Of a stretch of DNA of 64,000 nt, positions 25,701 through 37,091 are shown piece by piece. Both the position numbers and the translations under genes were made by a program. This stretch comes from Guillardia theta CCMP2712 (Eukaryota > Cryptophyceae > Pyrenomonadales > Geminigeraceae). The notes beneath the pieces are model-generated. The model saw nothing but the letters and a program-made list of their open reading frames with translations. It was not told the origin of the DNA and searched no databases. Position 1 is the first letter of the stretch, and each line of letters starts with the position of its first letter. The stretch lies in NCBI RefSeq assembly GCF_000315625.1, contig NW_005434630.1:440559-504558 (forward strand), read 5' to 3'.

Positions 25701-28061
25701 TCTTCGTACAGGATACGTGCTGTGGTACCTCATCCGCCTTGAGCCCTTCACCAAGATGGCGGTGCATCTGCAGGGGGGTCACTTCGACGTCCCCGACCGT
25801 CTCTTCTGGAGCGTCGGGGAAACTTTCAAGAACTGCACGACGAGCATCAACGACGTCAAAGAGCTGATCCCCGAGTTCTTCTACCTCCCCGAGTTCCTCC
25901 TCAACCGCGCCGCGCAGGACTTCGGGGAGACGCAGTCCCGAGGACGAGTCTCGCACGTCGTCCTCCCGCCCTGGGCCAAGGGCGACAGCACTCGCTTCGT
26001 CCACATGATGCGGCTGGCGCTGGAGAGCGAACAGGTCTCGAGCCACCTGCACGAGTGGGTGGACCTTGTCTTCGGGCACAAGCAGCAGGGGGCAGAGGCG
26101 GTGAAGGCAACCAACGTGTTTCACTTCCTCTCCTACGAGAATCAGGTGGACTTGGAGAAGATCTCGGACCCCGAGGAACGGAGGGCAGTCGAGGCTCAGA
26201 TCGCGGACTATGGTCAGACCCCTCGCCAGCTCTTTCGCTCTCCCCATCCTCGCAGGAAGGAGTCGAACTCTGTGCCAAGGCCAATCTTCTACGACATCCT
26301 TTTGTTCCGTGGGCTGGTGGATGAGAGGAGGAAGAGCTCTTCCCCGGTCTTCGGGACATTCACCTCCTTCCCTATCGCCTCCTCTGGGACAGGAAGCCCC
26401 GGGATGGTAGTGGGAGGGACGTACGGCAACTCCCTCCTCACGATCTCTGTGGATGGAGTCGTGGAACGATGGGCATGGGATGCGAATGTGAGCTCGAACG
26501 GGAGACCCTTCAAGGCAGAGAAGATCTCGGATGCTCACAAGGTTTCGCCACTGCAGGCAGCCAAGAGCGTCGCCAAGGGAGTGAAGGGCTTCATGCAGAC
26601 AGGAGACCTGCCGTCCCTCTCCTCCATCTTCAGCGCCTCAAAGGCCTCCCTTGCTCCCCTCCTCGGCGGTGGGAGTGCCTGGGGCTACGCTCACGGCACT
26701 TGCGTATGTCTCCCTCGCCATCCCAGCCAACGATGCGAGCAGGTCCTGATCTTCCAGGGTGGCTTCGGAGGAGGAGAGGTCGTCGTGTACACGTGCAGCC
26801 CGTCCTCTCCTCCCAAGAAGACACAAACGAGGAGGCTTCACTCGAGCTGCGTGACCTGCATCGCAACATCTGAGCGCTATGAGGGTCTCGTCGATGTCCG
26901 TCTGATCACAGGCGGGGCTGATGGCTGTGTGAAGATCTGGAAACTCCTGCTGACACAGTCGGTAGGGACAAAAATCTGAAATTTCCTCCCTCCCTCCTTC
27001 CGTCCCTCCTTCCCTCCCTCCTTTCNNNNNNNNNNNNNNNNNNNNNNNNNNNNNNNNNNNNNNNNNNNNNNNNNNNNNNNNNNNNNNNNNNNNNNNNNNN
27101 NNNNNNNNNNNNNNNNNNNNNNNNNTTGCCCCTCTTGTCCCGAGCTAACAATAAGTTTTTCTAGACTCTGCTTGATCGGCAGGTCAGACTGAGCAACGCT
27201 CCACTTCCTTGCCTGCCCGTTGCTGTGCTCAACTCTCATGTTTCACCCGTCATCTGCCTCTCAGTCTGCATGCCCATCGACCTCCTCGTCGACGGATCCG
27301 CCGATGGTACGGATCGATGATTCTGGTTTCCCCCCTCAATAGCCGTTGATGTTCATCGCAGGAAGGATCACTGTACACAGGATGTCAACGTCAGAGCATG
27401 TGAAGACCATCCGGTGCCCGAGCAAGTTGAGGATGGAGGTGTGAGAGCTCGGGAAGCAGAAATCTCTCCTCTGACTCCCCGTTCTTCTTCCTTCAGGTTG
27501 TGAGGATCATAGAGAACGGACTCCTGCTGGCGTACTCGCGCCAAGACAACTTGTTGCGTGCGTATGCACTGGCAGGAGACGAGATTGCAAGTTTCTCCTT
27601 CGGCTCCTCAGTCATGACTTGCCTTACTGCCTCCTCCTGCGGGAACTATGTGTTTGCCGGTGAGTTCAATCCCCTGGCTTCCTCCTACTCATGATCGTCC
27701 GCAACAACCTGGCCTTCCCTCCCCTTCCTCCACAAAGCAAGCGGGTCGATCTTTCAGTCTGATAGTTGTTTGTAGGTGAATCGACAGGAAATATAAGGAT
27801 CCTCGAGGTTCCCTTCCTCTCCGAGCTACAAACTCTCTCCCCTACCAACAGCACAGGTCTTCAATCACGACAGATCTGACTAGACGGAAAGCTGATGACG
27901 TGTGCTCAGGGCGCGTTGACTTCATCGTGCTCAGCCCATGCAACAACTACTTGCTGTGCGGCTATAGGAGCGGACATGTCGAGCTTGTTACAGACAAGGG
28001 ACAACTATTGGATCAAAAGAAAAAAGCGTTGGAGGATCTTGGGATATATGGACTGCTGTGA
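19775..28061 (+). CDS. BEACH domain / WD40 protein (neurobeachin-LvsA class)
   Basis: A large multi-exon gene. The first ATG is uncertain: 19775 if a short first exon is used, otherwise 20030 (MPKSEVLQL). Order of parts: an armadillo-like N-region; a concanavalin/LamG-like module (20400-21060: FFWLEGSHAGIYLGG, GLARDVRFWARAFSAEEVKR); long helical repeats to about 24500; a PH-BEACH domain (VSGICHGTFSLYSSSIVFKP, 24650-24900); the BEACH domain with its hallmarks RRLSNFEYLMLLNSFAGRS, NDLTQYPVFPWILQD and FRDLSKPIGA (25090-25290), continued after an intron at about 25376-25709 by GYVLWYLIRLEPFTKMA; and C-terminal WD40 repeats (ITGGADGCVKIWKL, STGNIRILEV). BEACH proteins act in vesicle traffic and membrane remodelling on lysosomes and endosomes. 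The WD40 part contains a 100-N gap, so one stretch is missing. Stop at 28059-28061. Confidence 0.88.
27026..27125. other. Assembly gap (100 N)
   Basis: Exactly 100 N bases, a conventional unknown-size gap. It follows a TCCC/TTCC simple repeat (26982-27025) and falls inside the WD40 region of the BEACH gene, so the true sequence there, and possibly part of a WD repeat or an intron, is missing. Confidence 0.99.
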
Positions 28062-29475
28062 GAATGTGATTTCACTCTTGTTTATGTACAGAGAAGAAAA
28101 GAGGTAACTCTACATCATAACATTGCTCCACTTCATCAATTGTATTCGAAGTCCATATTGTGGTGCTTGTCGTATACTTCAGGATTTCGCTTGCTCCATG
28201 GCTTGGTGAGCTTGGCATGGTGACTCACTTTGTTGTGATTGGTCTGCTTGCTTGCGACAGCAAACTTTTCACGGAGGAACTGACTTTGCTTGGACTGCTC
28301 CTTGAGGATCTTAGAGATGACACGAGGAAGGTTCTGCAGAAGCTTGGCAGGCATGTCGATGCGATCAAATCAAACGAAAATCAAGAACACGAAGGGTAGA
28401 CGATCGGGATGGGTTTGGGTCTTGCAGAAGACTCAGAGGGCTTGTAAGAAGATCGAAAAAGATAGGAGGGAGGGATGGAACCTCGTAACGAAGGAAACCA
28501 GGGAGGTGGGAGGAGAAGGTTGAACTTGGTAGGCGAAGGTCAGGCCATCGCTTTTATAACCCCACACAGGGAGCAACTTCTGCAGGGTAGGGTAGCCTTT
28601 GGCTAGGGGTAGTAAGTGTGAAGAAGGGAACAAGGAAGGGTGTAAGTCTAATTCAATGATAGTCCATAGAGGGGTGTGTTTGCAGACTAGCTCGATTTGT
28701 ATGGGGTGGGTACTCAAACCTTGGGGTGCGATAGAGAGGGGGGGTGGGGACTTCGGGTACAAGAATCGTCACTTTGCTCCAAATTTTAAAAGAGGAAAAA
28801 TAGTTATAATTTTCAAAACATTTGAAGTCGATGCTCTATCATCGTCTCAATTGAAACTTCAAAACAAATATTTCCGAGGATGTATCAAATGTTTATATCA
28901 TCATTGTTACATTTACATGTGCCCATCTTTGTGGCGGTTGCATTCGAAACAAAGTCTTTTTCTGCTCTTTTGAAATTGAAAACTTTCATTTTCCGATTAT
29001 ATATATAGATATAACAACAACACACGAATAATTTAAAAGGTTTTCTTTTGAAGATTTCTAAATTTGTATTTATACAATGTTTTAGAAACATCTTTAGATC
29101 TTTCTGTCAGCGGCCCCACCTCTATAAATTCATTTTTAAAAACTTCTACCCCTCATCCCCCCACATCCTTTCTGAGTTCCTTCTCAGATTCCTTCTGGTT
29201 CCTTCCAGGGTTCCTTCTGCAGTTCTTTATTGCGCGAGGCAGCACCACGACACCAACTAGTAGGGGCAAGGGTGGGGGTGGGGTCCAGTAATGGGAGGGT
29301 AGGGTACATCACACACCCGCCTTTATTCCCTCCAGAAATATAACATATGAGGGGTACACATGAAAATAATGCTGACTGCAACTCTATAGGTGGGGTAGTC
29401 ATTAGAAGGGCATGGTGGAATTCATGTGCGCTCCTCGAGTTCACCAAGTGCACTTGCTAGATCCCATATAGCTCG
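28062..29475. other. Mostly non-coding stretch with an AT-rich core
   Basis: Apart from the small minus-strand ORF at 28136-28354 I support no gene here. At 28780-29130 the sequence becomes strongly AT-rich (ATATATATAGATATAAC, AAATTTTAAAAG), unlike the rest of the left half. It is flanked by G-runs (GGGGGTGGGGAC near 28740, GGGTGGGGGTGGGG near 29270). Similar G/C-run sequence recurs at 60340-60450 and 62900-64000, suggesting a diverged dispersed intergenic element. Confidence 0.4.
28136..28354 (-). CDS. Small unidentified ORF, 72 residues
   Basis: An intact ATG-to-stop ORF with a balanced, non-repetitive composition: an amphipathic start (MPAKLLQNLPRVISKIL), a Gln/Lys-rich middle and a basic C-terminus (HAKLTKPWSKRNPEVYDKHH) ending in acidic and aromatic residues. 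It starts 240 bases downstream of the BEACH stop, on the opposite strand. I do not recognise the family and no intron is needed. It may be a genuine small basic protein or a chance ORF; the non-repetitive composition favours the former slightly. Confidence 0.35.
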   Translation of the reverse strand: MPAKLLQNLPRVISKILKEQSKQSQFLREKFAVASKQTNHNKVSHHAKLTKPWSKRNPEVYDKHHNMDFEYN

Positions 29476-30341
29476 ATGCACATGCTGGGAGACGGATCAG
29501 CGACGACATGCAGTAGGGAGGGCAAACCTGTCGTTGACGGCACAAGCAACATAGTGCTAGGTACCAGGAACGACCTTCACTGTTCTGGGACAGTCTGGCC
29601 AGCCGCACATGCACTTTTCTCCTACCTGCGATCTCATGACATGTATGGAAAGGCGGTGCTCGAGTTAGGATCAGGCACGGGTTGGTTGGGTCTACAGCTG
29701 GGACGCGTTTTCCCTGAATCACACCAAGTCTGCACAGACCATCCAGACTACATGCATGCACTCATTGAAAGCTTGTCTGAAAATTCACTCCCCAACGTCG
29801 AAGCTCGCGAACTTGACTGGGCGGCGCCATGGCCTGACGAAGAGTTCAATAAGTTCACCATGGTGATAGGGTAACCGATGATTTGCCTAGAGCACAGAGA
29901 AACACTGATGCCTCATTTCGCAGGTCGGATCTTGTTTACAATGTCTATCTGACCAAGGTGTTAGCAAGTTGTTGGCGGAGAATTCTGGATGCTAGCAGCA
30001 ACGTGCGGATAGTATACGCCCACATGCTGCACCGCTGGCAGGATGCCGGTGTGGATTGGCCGTTGCACGAGGCGTGTGTATCGCATGGCATCGGTCTGCA
30101 CGTGTTGGAAGTGAACGGATCGCAGAGATCTGAGGACCGTAACGTGGACGAGATTCCCCAAGGTCAGTTCCCGGTCATCTTCCAGGTTCGATCAGGAGAG
30201 ATGCCCAAGTACTCCACCGCCCTGCTCCGGTCGGCCATCACGCAGGCAGAGATGAGGAGCATGCGGGAGTGGGAGATGGCAGACGAAGACGAGCGATCGG
30301 ACATTCTGATGGCAGCAGCCATAGCAGAGATTGAATGGTGA
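29476..30341 (+). CDS. METTL21-like class I protein methyltransferase
   Basis: Two exons, 29476-29870 and 29924-30341, total 813 bases and 270 residues. Class I SAM-dependent signs: a W-P preceding the core (SGTVWPAAHAL), motif I VLELGSGTGWLGLQLG, an acidic motif II region (CTDHPDYMHAL), a motif with LDWAAPW, and the VIGSDLVYN strand typical of Methyltransf_16 (METTL21/FAM86/METTL22), which methylates lysines on chaperones and translation factors. The substrate is not predictable. The C-terminal extension is acidic and helical (REWEMADEDERSDILMAA). The start could also be the ATG at 29482. The intron is 53 bases. Confidence 0.85.
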
Positions 30342-30844
30342 TCCCAGCGGGCAAGCGTTGCCATTGGGCTATGCGATGAGTGTGTCAAGATATGGTTTCA
30401 TAACCAACTCATCAGAAGTGATGAGGTCTTATTCGACGAGATGTTCTCTTGCTTTGTCTGGTTCCGACAGTCCGAGCGCTACCAAGGCGATCTGGTCAGG
30501 AACCGCTACAATGCAGCTTCCCTGGAGTTTTATGAGGCAATGACAACAGTAGCGTTCTCGTCTCTACTTGCTTAAGAGGAATGTATTGAAGAACAGAAAC
30601 ACGGGTTGGAGACAGTTTTGTAGCACTCGAAGGACAATCTTTACATTTTAGTTTTCAATTCACGTGATAGACATCACACTGCTGCAGCCACACCTTCAAG
30701 TGAATAAACACATCCTGTCTTGTGTATGAAACTGGAAATCAGATGTCGAAGTGTCACTGGAAGAAGAAGTAACAAAGTATATAGCGTCTTTGCCCCCTTC
30801 AACCTAGTCAAGCTCATCCATCAGCAATCCGCGCTCTAGCTCCT
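30342..30844. other. Intergenic, includes one copy of a dispersed segment
   Basis: No supported gene. The part at about 30535-30660 is clearly related to 44390-44507 (see repeat entries). The remaining sequence has frequent stops in all frames. Confidence 0.4.
30535..30660 (+). repeat. Dispersed segment, copy 1
   Basis: Shares long stretches with 44390-44507 in the same orientation, for example gcaatgacaacagtagcgtt and gaggaatgtattgaagaaca, with scattered substitutions and small indels. In the second copy it overlaps an ORF that in the reverse direction encodes a discoidin-like piece, so this may be a remnant of the same gene family. Confidence 0.75.
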
Positions 30845-31205
30845 TCAACGTGCCTGATCCACCAACTCGCCACAAGCCCCATGCCACAAATTTCGATGTT
30901 GTCTTCGGACGACACTAGTACAATTCCAATATGCCCACAAACACCTTCCAGTCCCAGTTATCCCAGCAGCGCTGCTTGATTCAGGTTGAAACATTCTTTT
31001 CAGTGAAATATATCCCTGCCATGTTTCGATTGTACTGCTCCAAGGGAAAAAATGCACAAGTCGACGTACCCGCCGCGTCGCTGTAGTACCCTACTCCACA
31101 TGCTGTGCAAGCCGACGTACCCGCCGCGTCGCTGTAGTACCCTACTCTACATACCGTGCAAGCCGACGTACCCGCCGCGTCCTTGGCTGGATCGTATTGT
31201 AACAT
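30845..31205 (-). pseudogene. Fragment of a Cys-rich repeat secreted protein
   Basis: The minus strand encodes three tandem units of the type AGTSACTACGVGYYSDA, which match the GCC2/GCC3 (ephrin-receptor-like, TNFR-like) Cys-rich repeats of extracellular proteins. The ORF has no proper start or end: upstream it is cut near 31205, where plus-strand Cys-rich sequence begins, and downstream it loses the pattern after about 30980. I read it as a fragment left by rearrangement. Confidence 0.5.
31055..31185. repeat. 51-base tandem repeat encoding 17-residue Cys-rich units
   Basis: About 2.6 copies of a 51-base unit containing gacgtacccgccgcgtcgct followed by gtagtaccctactc. The copies are nearly identical, and each encodes one 17-residue Cys-rich unit on the minus strand. 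Confidence 0.85.
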
Positions 31206-31835
31206 GGATGGCCTTGCAGCTGTCTCGGGTGGCTGTGACGCTGGTTACTATTGCTCATTATCGGGAGGACTCGAAGCACGGCCGAACGGAACAACTTCAG
31301 GTTTCGGTCCTTGCCCACCTTGTCCGGTTGGAACTGTGCAACCAATCAGTTGTCCACCAGGAACATTCTCTGGGGTTGTATTGTACTGAGTGAAACTGCA
31401 AATGATTGCCAAAGCTGCTCGGCACGATACTTCTGCCTACAGAGAACACCAGCATACCACAAACTTGTCCAGAGGGATTCTACTGTCCATCATGAACGAT
31501 TAATCCACGTAAAAATGACTGTCCGATTGGCAGTGAATGTCCCGCAGGTCGGTTTTATCCCAAACCATGCAATGCAGGTTACTACCAAGATCAAGTAGGC
31601 CAGAGCGCCTGCAAGGTGCTGTCCTATGTCCGTCGGGGTCCTACTGCCCTTCTGGAACCAGCGTTGCACATCCTTGCAGCCCCGGGACATACGGGCCTTC
31701 ACCAGGGCTGGCCGCTTGCCAGGGGTGCCCGAGCGGGAAAGCATGCGTACAGCCAGGGACCATCACGCCGACGGTATGTCCGCGGCAGGATACTACTGCG
31801 AGTCGAACAGCTCGTCGCCTACTCCGAAATGACGC
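31190..31835 (+). pseudogene. Frame-broken Cys-rich (GCC2/GCC3-type) protein fragment
   Basis: The plus strand shows the same extracellular repeat type in three frames in turn: GGCDAGYYCSLSGG and CPPCPVGTVQPISCPPGTFSG, then ANDCQSCSARYFC, then ECPAGRFYPKPCNAGYYQDQ, then LCPSGSYCPSGTSVAHPCS, and finally YYCESNSSSPTPK. Frame changes occur near 31385, 31480-31540 and 31610-31620, with no convincing introns. It looks like a decayed copy of a long secreted or surface protein, lying head to head with the minus-strand fragment at 30845-31205. Confidence 0.6.
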
Positions 31836-31839
31836 AGTC

Positions 31840-34800
31840 TCAAAGACTCTTTGCGCCCATATCCTCCAGCATTTCCTTAATTGAACATGGAATACTCTGA
31901 TCGATCGTGGCATCTCGAAACATTAGTTCGTTGCCGAAACAATTGAGATCAACTGAGAGAAGAAAGCATCCGTCACTTAAACGCGACCAGCACTTGAAAC
32001 AATGATCATCACGAGAAAAAGAAAACAAAACATCTGCATGCCGCCCCCAGCTCACATCACTGACGATTCCTTTATGCCCAAAAAGAGCCTGACACCTCCC
32101 CGTCTCTACCTCCCACACCCGTATCTTCTTGTTGTATCCTGTTGACCAGGCCGCGATCCTCCTCCCGTCCGGACTCCAGCTCACGTCGCTGACTGTATCT
32201 CCTTCAGCCTCCAGCACCTGACACCTCCCCGTCTCTTCCCACACCCGTATCTTGCCTCCGTCGCCTGATGACCTTGCAGCGATCCTCCTCCCGTCCGGAC
32301 TCCAGCTCACGTCGCTGACTGTATCTCCTTCAGCCTCCAGCACCTGACACCTCCCCGTCCGAAGCTCTACCTCCCACACCCATATCTTCTTGTTGTATAA
32401 ATAGGACCTTGCAGCGATCCTCCTCCCGTCCGGGCTCCAGTGCCAGCTCATGTCGCTGAGTTCATCTCCTTCAGCCTCCAGCACCTGACACCTCCCCGTC
32501 TCTACCTCCCACACCCGTATCTTCTGCCCGTCGCCTGATGACCTTGCAGCGATCCTCCTCCCGTCCGGACTCCAGCTCACGTTGCTGACTGTATCTCCTT
32601 CAGCCTCCAGCACCTGACACCTCCCCGTCTCTACCTCCCACACCCATATCTTCTGCCCGTCGCCTGATGACCAGGCCGCGATCCTCCTCCCGTCCGGCGG
32701 ACTGCAGCAAACACTACTCCAGCCCACGTCGCTGACTGTATCTCCTTCAGCCTCCAGCACCTGACATCTCCCCGTCTCTTCCCACACCCGTATCTTGCCC
32801 CCGTCGCCTGATGACCAGGCCGCGATCCTCCTCCCGTCCGGACTCCAGCTCACGTCGCTGACTGTATCTCCTTCAGCCTCCAGCACCTGACACCTCCCCG
32901 TCTCTACCTCCCAGCCTGTCCATGCCCGTTTTTTTTTTTGCACTGTGAAAGTCACTTCGTACCCACTGTCAGCTATTTCCATTGATTCTTCGACATCAGT
33001 TTGAATTTGAGTTACTATCTTCTTACCATCTTGACTCCATTTCACGTCCGCGATCTCTCCTTCAAATTCCTGCAGCACCCTGCTGCAACTTCCTGTTTCT
33101 ACTTCCCATATCTGTAACTGAACGGTTTCATAATCTGATGAGTCTTCATTTTCTGATTCTGATTCACTCCAAAGGTCTGAATCTGAATCAAACATGTCTG
33201 AGTCCTCGTCACTGTCTAGCCAAGAGTCAGAATCAGACTCAGATTTTGACCAGACAGCAAGCCTCTTCCCGTCTGGACTCCAGCTAGCAACCTTTGCCCC
33301 TTCCAAATAGCTGAGAAGCTCCTGATTCCTCCCAGTCACTACATCCCAGATCAATATCCTCCCGTCCGGGTCTGAGTCCGAGTAAGTTGCAAATTTTGTT
33401 TTTGATTTCTCCCAAGTCATCTTTTCGAAGAAAACATTTTTGTAAGAGAATTCAGTGTTACGTGGTTTCTCGTACATCGGTAAAAATTTATGACCCCACG
33501 TTTGCTCAAGAAACGAAGCACACCATCATCATTCAGCGAAATACACAGACCTTCCCCTTGTTTTGAGATGCTCATGATATCCGAGGAATGTTGAATCGAT
33601 CTTAAGCATTCCTCCAGTGCAAGGTCCCAGACTCGCAGCATCTTCTTGGGATTCGAATGAACCGTAACGAATGTCCTTCCTTCTCGACTCCAAATGATTC
33701 GATCAACCTGAAATCCATGTCCCACCACCACTTGACACCTCCCCGTCTCTACCTCCCACACCCGTATCTTCCTTGAATATGACCAGGCCGCGATCCTCCT
33801 CCCGTCCGGACTCCAGCTCACGTCGCTGACTGTATCTCCTTCAGCCTCCAGCACCTGACACCTCCCCGTCTCTACCTCCCACACCCGTATCTTCGCCCGT
33901 CGCCTGATGACCTTGCAGCGATCCTCCTCCCGTCCGGACTCCAGCTCACGTTGCTGACTGTATCTCCTTCAGCCTCCAGCACCTGACACCTCCCCGTCTC
34001 TACCTCCCACACCGTGATTTGATGTTTTTGCTCAGTCCGAGACCAGGTCGCGATCTGCTGCTCTCTTGGTGACAATTTTCGATCATAATGAATGGGAATC
34101 GATATGTCTGTTCTTTTAGTACACCCTTTTGTCATGAGATCTACCGTATGTAGATAGCACTTTACGCAATTTGTTGACCATGTGATGTTTCCGTCAGCTC
34201 TGAAATTCATATCTCGGATCGCTCCGTTGTTTCCTTTTACTTCAAAATAACATTCTTCTGTTTCGATATCCCATACTTTGATTGAGCCCTTGCTCGACAC
34301 ACATGCCAAGCTCTTGCCATCAGCCTTCCATTTCATTTTCTCAATATCTTCATCAAACCAGGATTCGAGCTGCACATTGCAAATTCCTGATTTTACATCC
34401 CACACAAATATGGATCCATTACTTGATTTGGTCGCTAATTGTTTTCCTTCAAGATCGAATACCCCGTGTTGTACATCCTGACCCATGAGGTTTACAACTG
34501 GCATTTCTCCAAAGAAAGCACCATCTAGACGAGCTCCTTCAAGCATGGATTCCACAAAGTATCCGTGACTTGCGTCTACACCCGACAGATCTGCTCCCTT
34601 CAGGTTGGTCCGGTGAAAGATTCCGTTGCTCAAGATTGCGCCTGCAAGTCTCACTCCATGAAGGTCCAAGCCTGAGAAAGGCACGCTCGCGGCCACCAAG
34701 ATCGTAGCCGCATTGGCTGAGGCTCTTGCAATTGTCTCAAGCTCGCAGTGCCGCGAGGCTCTGATCACGTCAAATAGTCGTTCTATGTACTTGGGTTTGC

Positions 34801-36752
34801 TTCGCAGCACCATTGCGTGCTCTTTGATTGACTCTATTTCGTCTCGCAGGTTGTAGACAGTCAGACCCTCTGGCACGATATCGTTTTCCTCGCCCACACC
34901 AGCGCGAAGCTCCTCAAAGGTATTCTCGGCAAGGAGAAACTCCGCACAGTGTCATGCACGAAGCTGACCTCCAGAATATCTCCAAGCTTGTTTGTCTTGA
35001 GTCGTGTCAGGCAGCCTCTGAGCAGCCAGTATCCCAACTCCTTCTCCACGTGGCCTTGCCTCATCGACAGGTTGAAAGGAGGTTCTGATAGGAAGATCCC
35101 CCCTGACTTGTGTCGTATGATGATGTTACGTTGCCTGAGCATGTGAAGACAGAGCTGTTGAGCAGCTCTTGAGTACCAGCGAATGTAATTTCCATCATCA
35201 ACCTCGGCCTGCTGCGCCAACTCTGCAAGCTTATGATTTTGCTTCAATTTGTCCCACTCTCTTCTATACCACTCCTTGGCGTACTCCTTGTACATGCTGT
35301 GTCGTGTAATCATGGATTTTGGCTTGTTCATTCGTTTGTAAAATAGTCCAGGAAGCACAGTAAGCATCACCTTCAACGAGTAGGGTGTGCTTATAATGCT
35401 TTTGAGCTCGGGATTTGATTTTAATGCCTCTTCAAATTGCTCCATGCTCAATCCCTTGTGAGATCGCTTCATTACTTGGTCTTCGATGTATCGGCTGATT
35501 TGATCCTTCGCGTTCCAGCTCAGTGGACAAACCCAAGCGACTTGAAGGGCTTCCCTTCCCCCAAGCCCATGCGGCCAAAAGAGCGGGTCTGCCTTTCCTT
35601 CCATTTTCAGGTAGCCACTCCTACAAGTAACGATAACCTTGATGCCTTTGCTGACTGCAAGCTCCTTGAATAGCTTGTCGACAACATTCTCTGTCGTCCC
35701 CATCTCATCATAAGCATCCATTACGACGAAAAACGAGTGACGGCGAAGGAAATCTCTCCACGCCTGATCATTGACTGGCGATTTCTCAGGCCCCACAGCA
35801 TCCTTCATGTATTCCTTTACACTTTTGCATCTCGGAAGATATAGATACACTGGGTAAGCTTTGTCTGCATGCCATGCTTCTCCCATCTCTATTACCCACT
35901 TCATGCCGATGGTTGACTTGCCTGATCCGGCCTGTCCGAGAAGCAGCAGGACACGCTTCCTTTTATCGTGCATGAAACTATGCAGAAGCTTTGAAGATGG
36001 CACACCTGGTGCTTGCCTGAACTCAGGATCCGAATCTGTGCAGTCAGTCTCAATAAAGCAATCGACCGCTTCGTCTACGCTCTCCGAAAAATCACCAAGT
36101 GTGTGCTTGATGATTTCACGGAGGTTTTTTGGTATGCTACCGTATGTCCACTCGACAACCTTACCCGATTCTAGATCCACTTTGTCTGCAAAGCCGTACC
36201 TATGACTGTGGCACCAGGCATTGATGATCATATTAGCCTTGTGAGGCATGAAAGGAGGACTTTGAGATGTGACCATGTGAATAGAGACTTTAGCCTTCTC
36301 TTCCAGCTGTTTTATGGTCTGAAAGTCTTCAAAGAAAACTCAATTGTATTATCTCCTGCTGTTTCCAGCTCTCCATCAGCAGTTCCGTGCACTCCAGTGT
36401 TGATATGAATAGATTGACCAAATGCACTCATTGCTTCAACGATCTCCTTGACATCTTCAGCACATACTGGCTGAGTATTCTCCCACAAGTGCTGACCAGA
36501 AGCAAGACTGAACACAAAGAATTTGCGATCCGTGGACCATCGGAGAACATAACGGCCTGGTAATGTCTCAATGAGTCCAAGCGCCCTTGCCTCCTTTTGC
36601 AAGTCGAACTTCCGTCCCAGAACCAGGTCATCACTATGAACCACAACTCCTCGTTTCTTACCACCTTGACCTAGGTCATGTCGAGATCGCTCTACTTCCT
36701 GCTCCAGCTCATCATCTTCCTCCCAGTGCTCACGATCTTGTCCTGCCCTCAT
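31840..36752 (-). pseudogene. NACHT - pentapeptide - WD40 (NLR-like) gene with four frame breaks
   Basis: Reading from 36752 down to the stop at 31840, domains follow in order: an N-region of about 145 residues (LVLGRKFDLQKEARALGLIE); a NACHT NTPase (36276-34930) with Walker A LLLGQAGSGKST and Walker B FFVVMDAYDEM; pentapeptide-like repeats (34690-34530: LDLHGVRLAGAILSNGIFHR, LKGADLSGVDASHG); and WD40 repeats to the end. No introns are needed, unlike neighbouring genes. The frame changes near 36320, 34930, 33888 and 33485, each recoverable by a small indel. NACHT-WD40 proteins are signalling NTPases with a repeat sensor, frequent in cyanobacteria and other bacteria and among eukaryotic NLRs. 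The frame breaks mean decay, sequencing errors, or very small unseen introns; I favour a young pseudogene. Confidence 0.75.
32090..34015 (-). repeat. Nearly identical WD40 repeat units (about 120-126 bases)
   Basis: About eight units are nearly identical at DNA level: six between 32090 and 32920 and two at 33780-34015. Each contains gtatctccttcagcctccag and cgatcctcctcccgtccgga on the plus strand. The coded unit reads GRCQVLEAEGDTVSDVSW, SPDGRRIAA and IRVWEVE. Intervening and flanking WD units (33000-33720, 34020-34470) are diverged, so the identical ones expanded or were homogenised recently. Confidence 0.9.
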
Positions 36753-37091
36753 CGCTCTTCAAACCTGCCCGTTACTAGAGGGGTTACCGGGCGTAGTACC
36801 TGGCGTAGTACTACACGAAGGGTCATGTGTTGTATGAGGGTCTTGGTCGTCCACTCCATAGGGAGAAGCTGGGGAGAAGCTGGGGAGAAGCCTTTGTTCC
36901 CTTCACTGCAGGTACGGATGGTCTCCTTCATGCTGACGCTTTGCGGTTTCTCTGATATCTGGCGGATCACCATGGAGCTACGAGCATCGTTACCGCGTAC
37001 CAGAGCCGCCCGGCTCAAATAACCAGCGTGTTCTATCGCCGACCCCGGCCGATTCTTTTAACGAAAGCCGGGCAGTCCCCGGTCAAAGGCG
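36753..37091. other. Intergenic with short direct repeat
   Basis: No supported gene. A short tandem repeat, agaagctgggg three times, lies at about 36862-36895. The sequence then switches abruptly to GC-rich coding-like DNA at about 37080. Confidence 0.4.

Noticed and set aside
25453-26538. 361-residue minus-strand ORF
   Set aside because: It is the shadow of the BEACH and WD40 exons on the plus strand, which carry strong family motifs.
32090-34015. Possible CRISPR-like or satellite array
   Set aside because: The units are contiguous, in frame and encode WD40 blades without unique spacers, so they are protein repeats.
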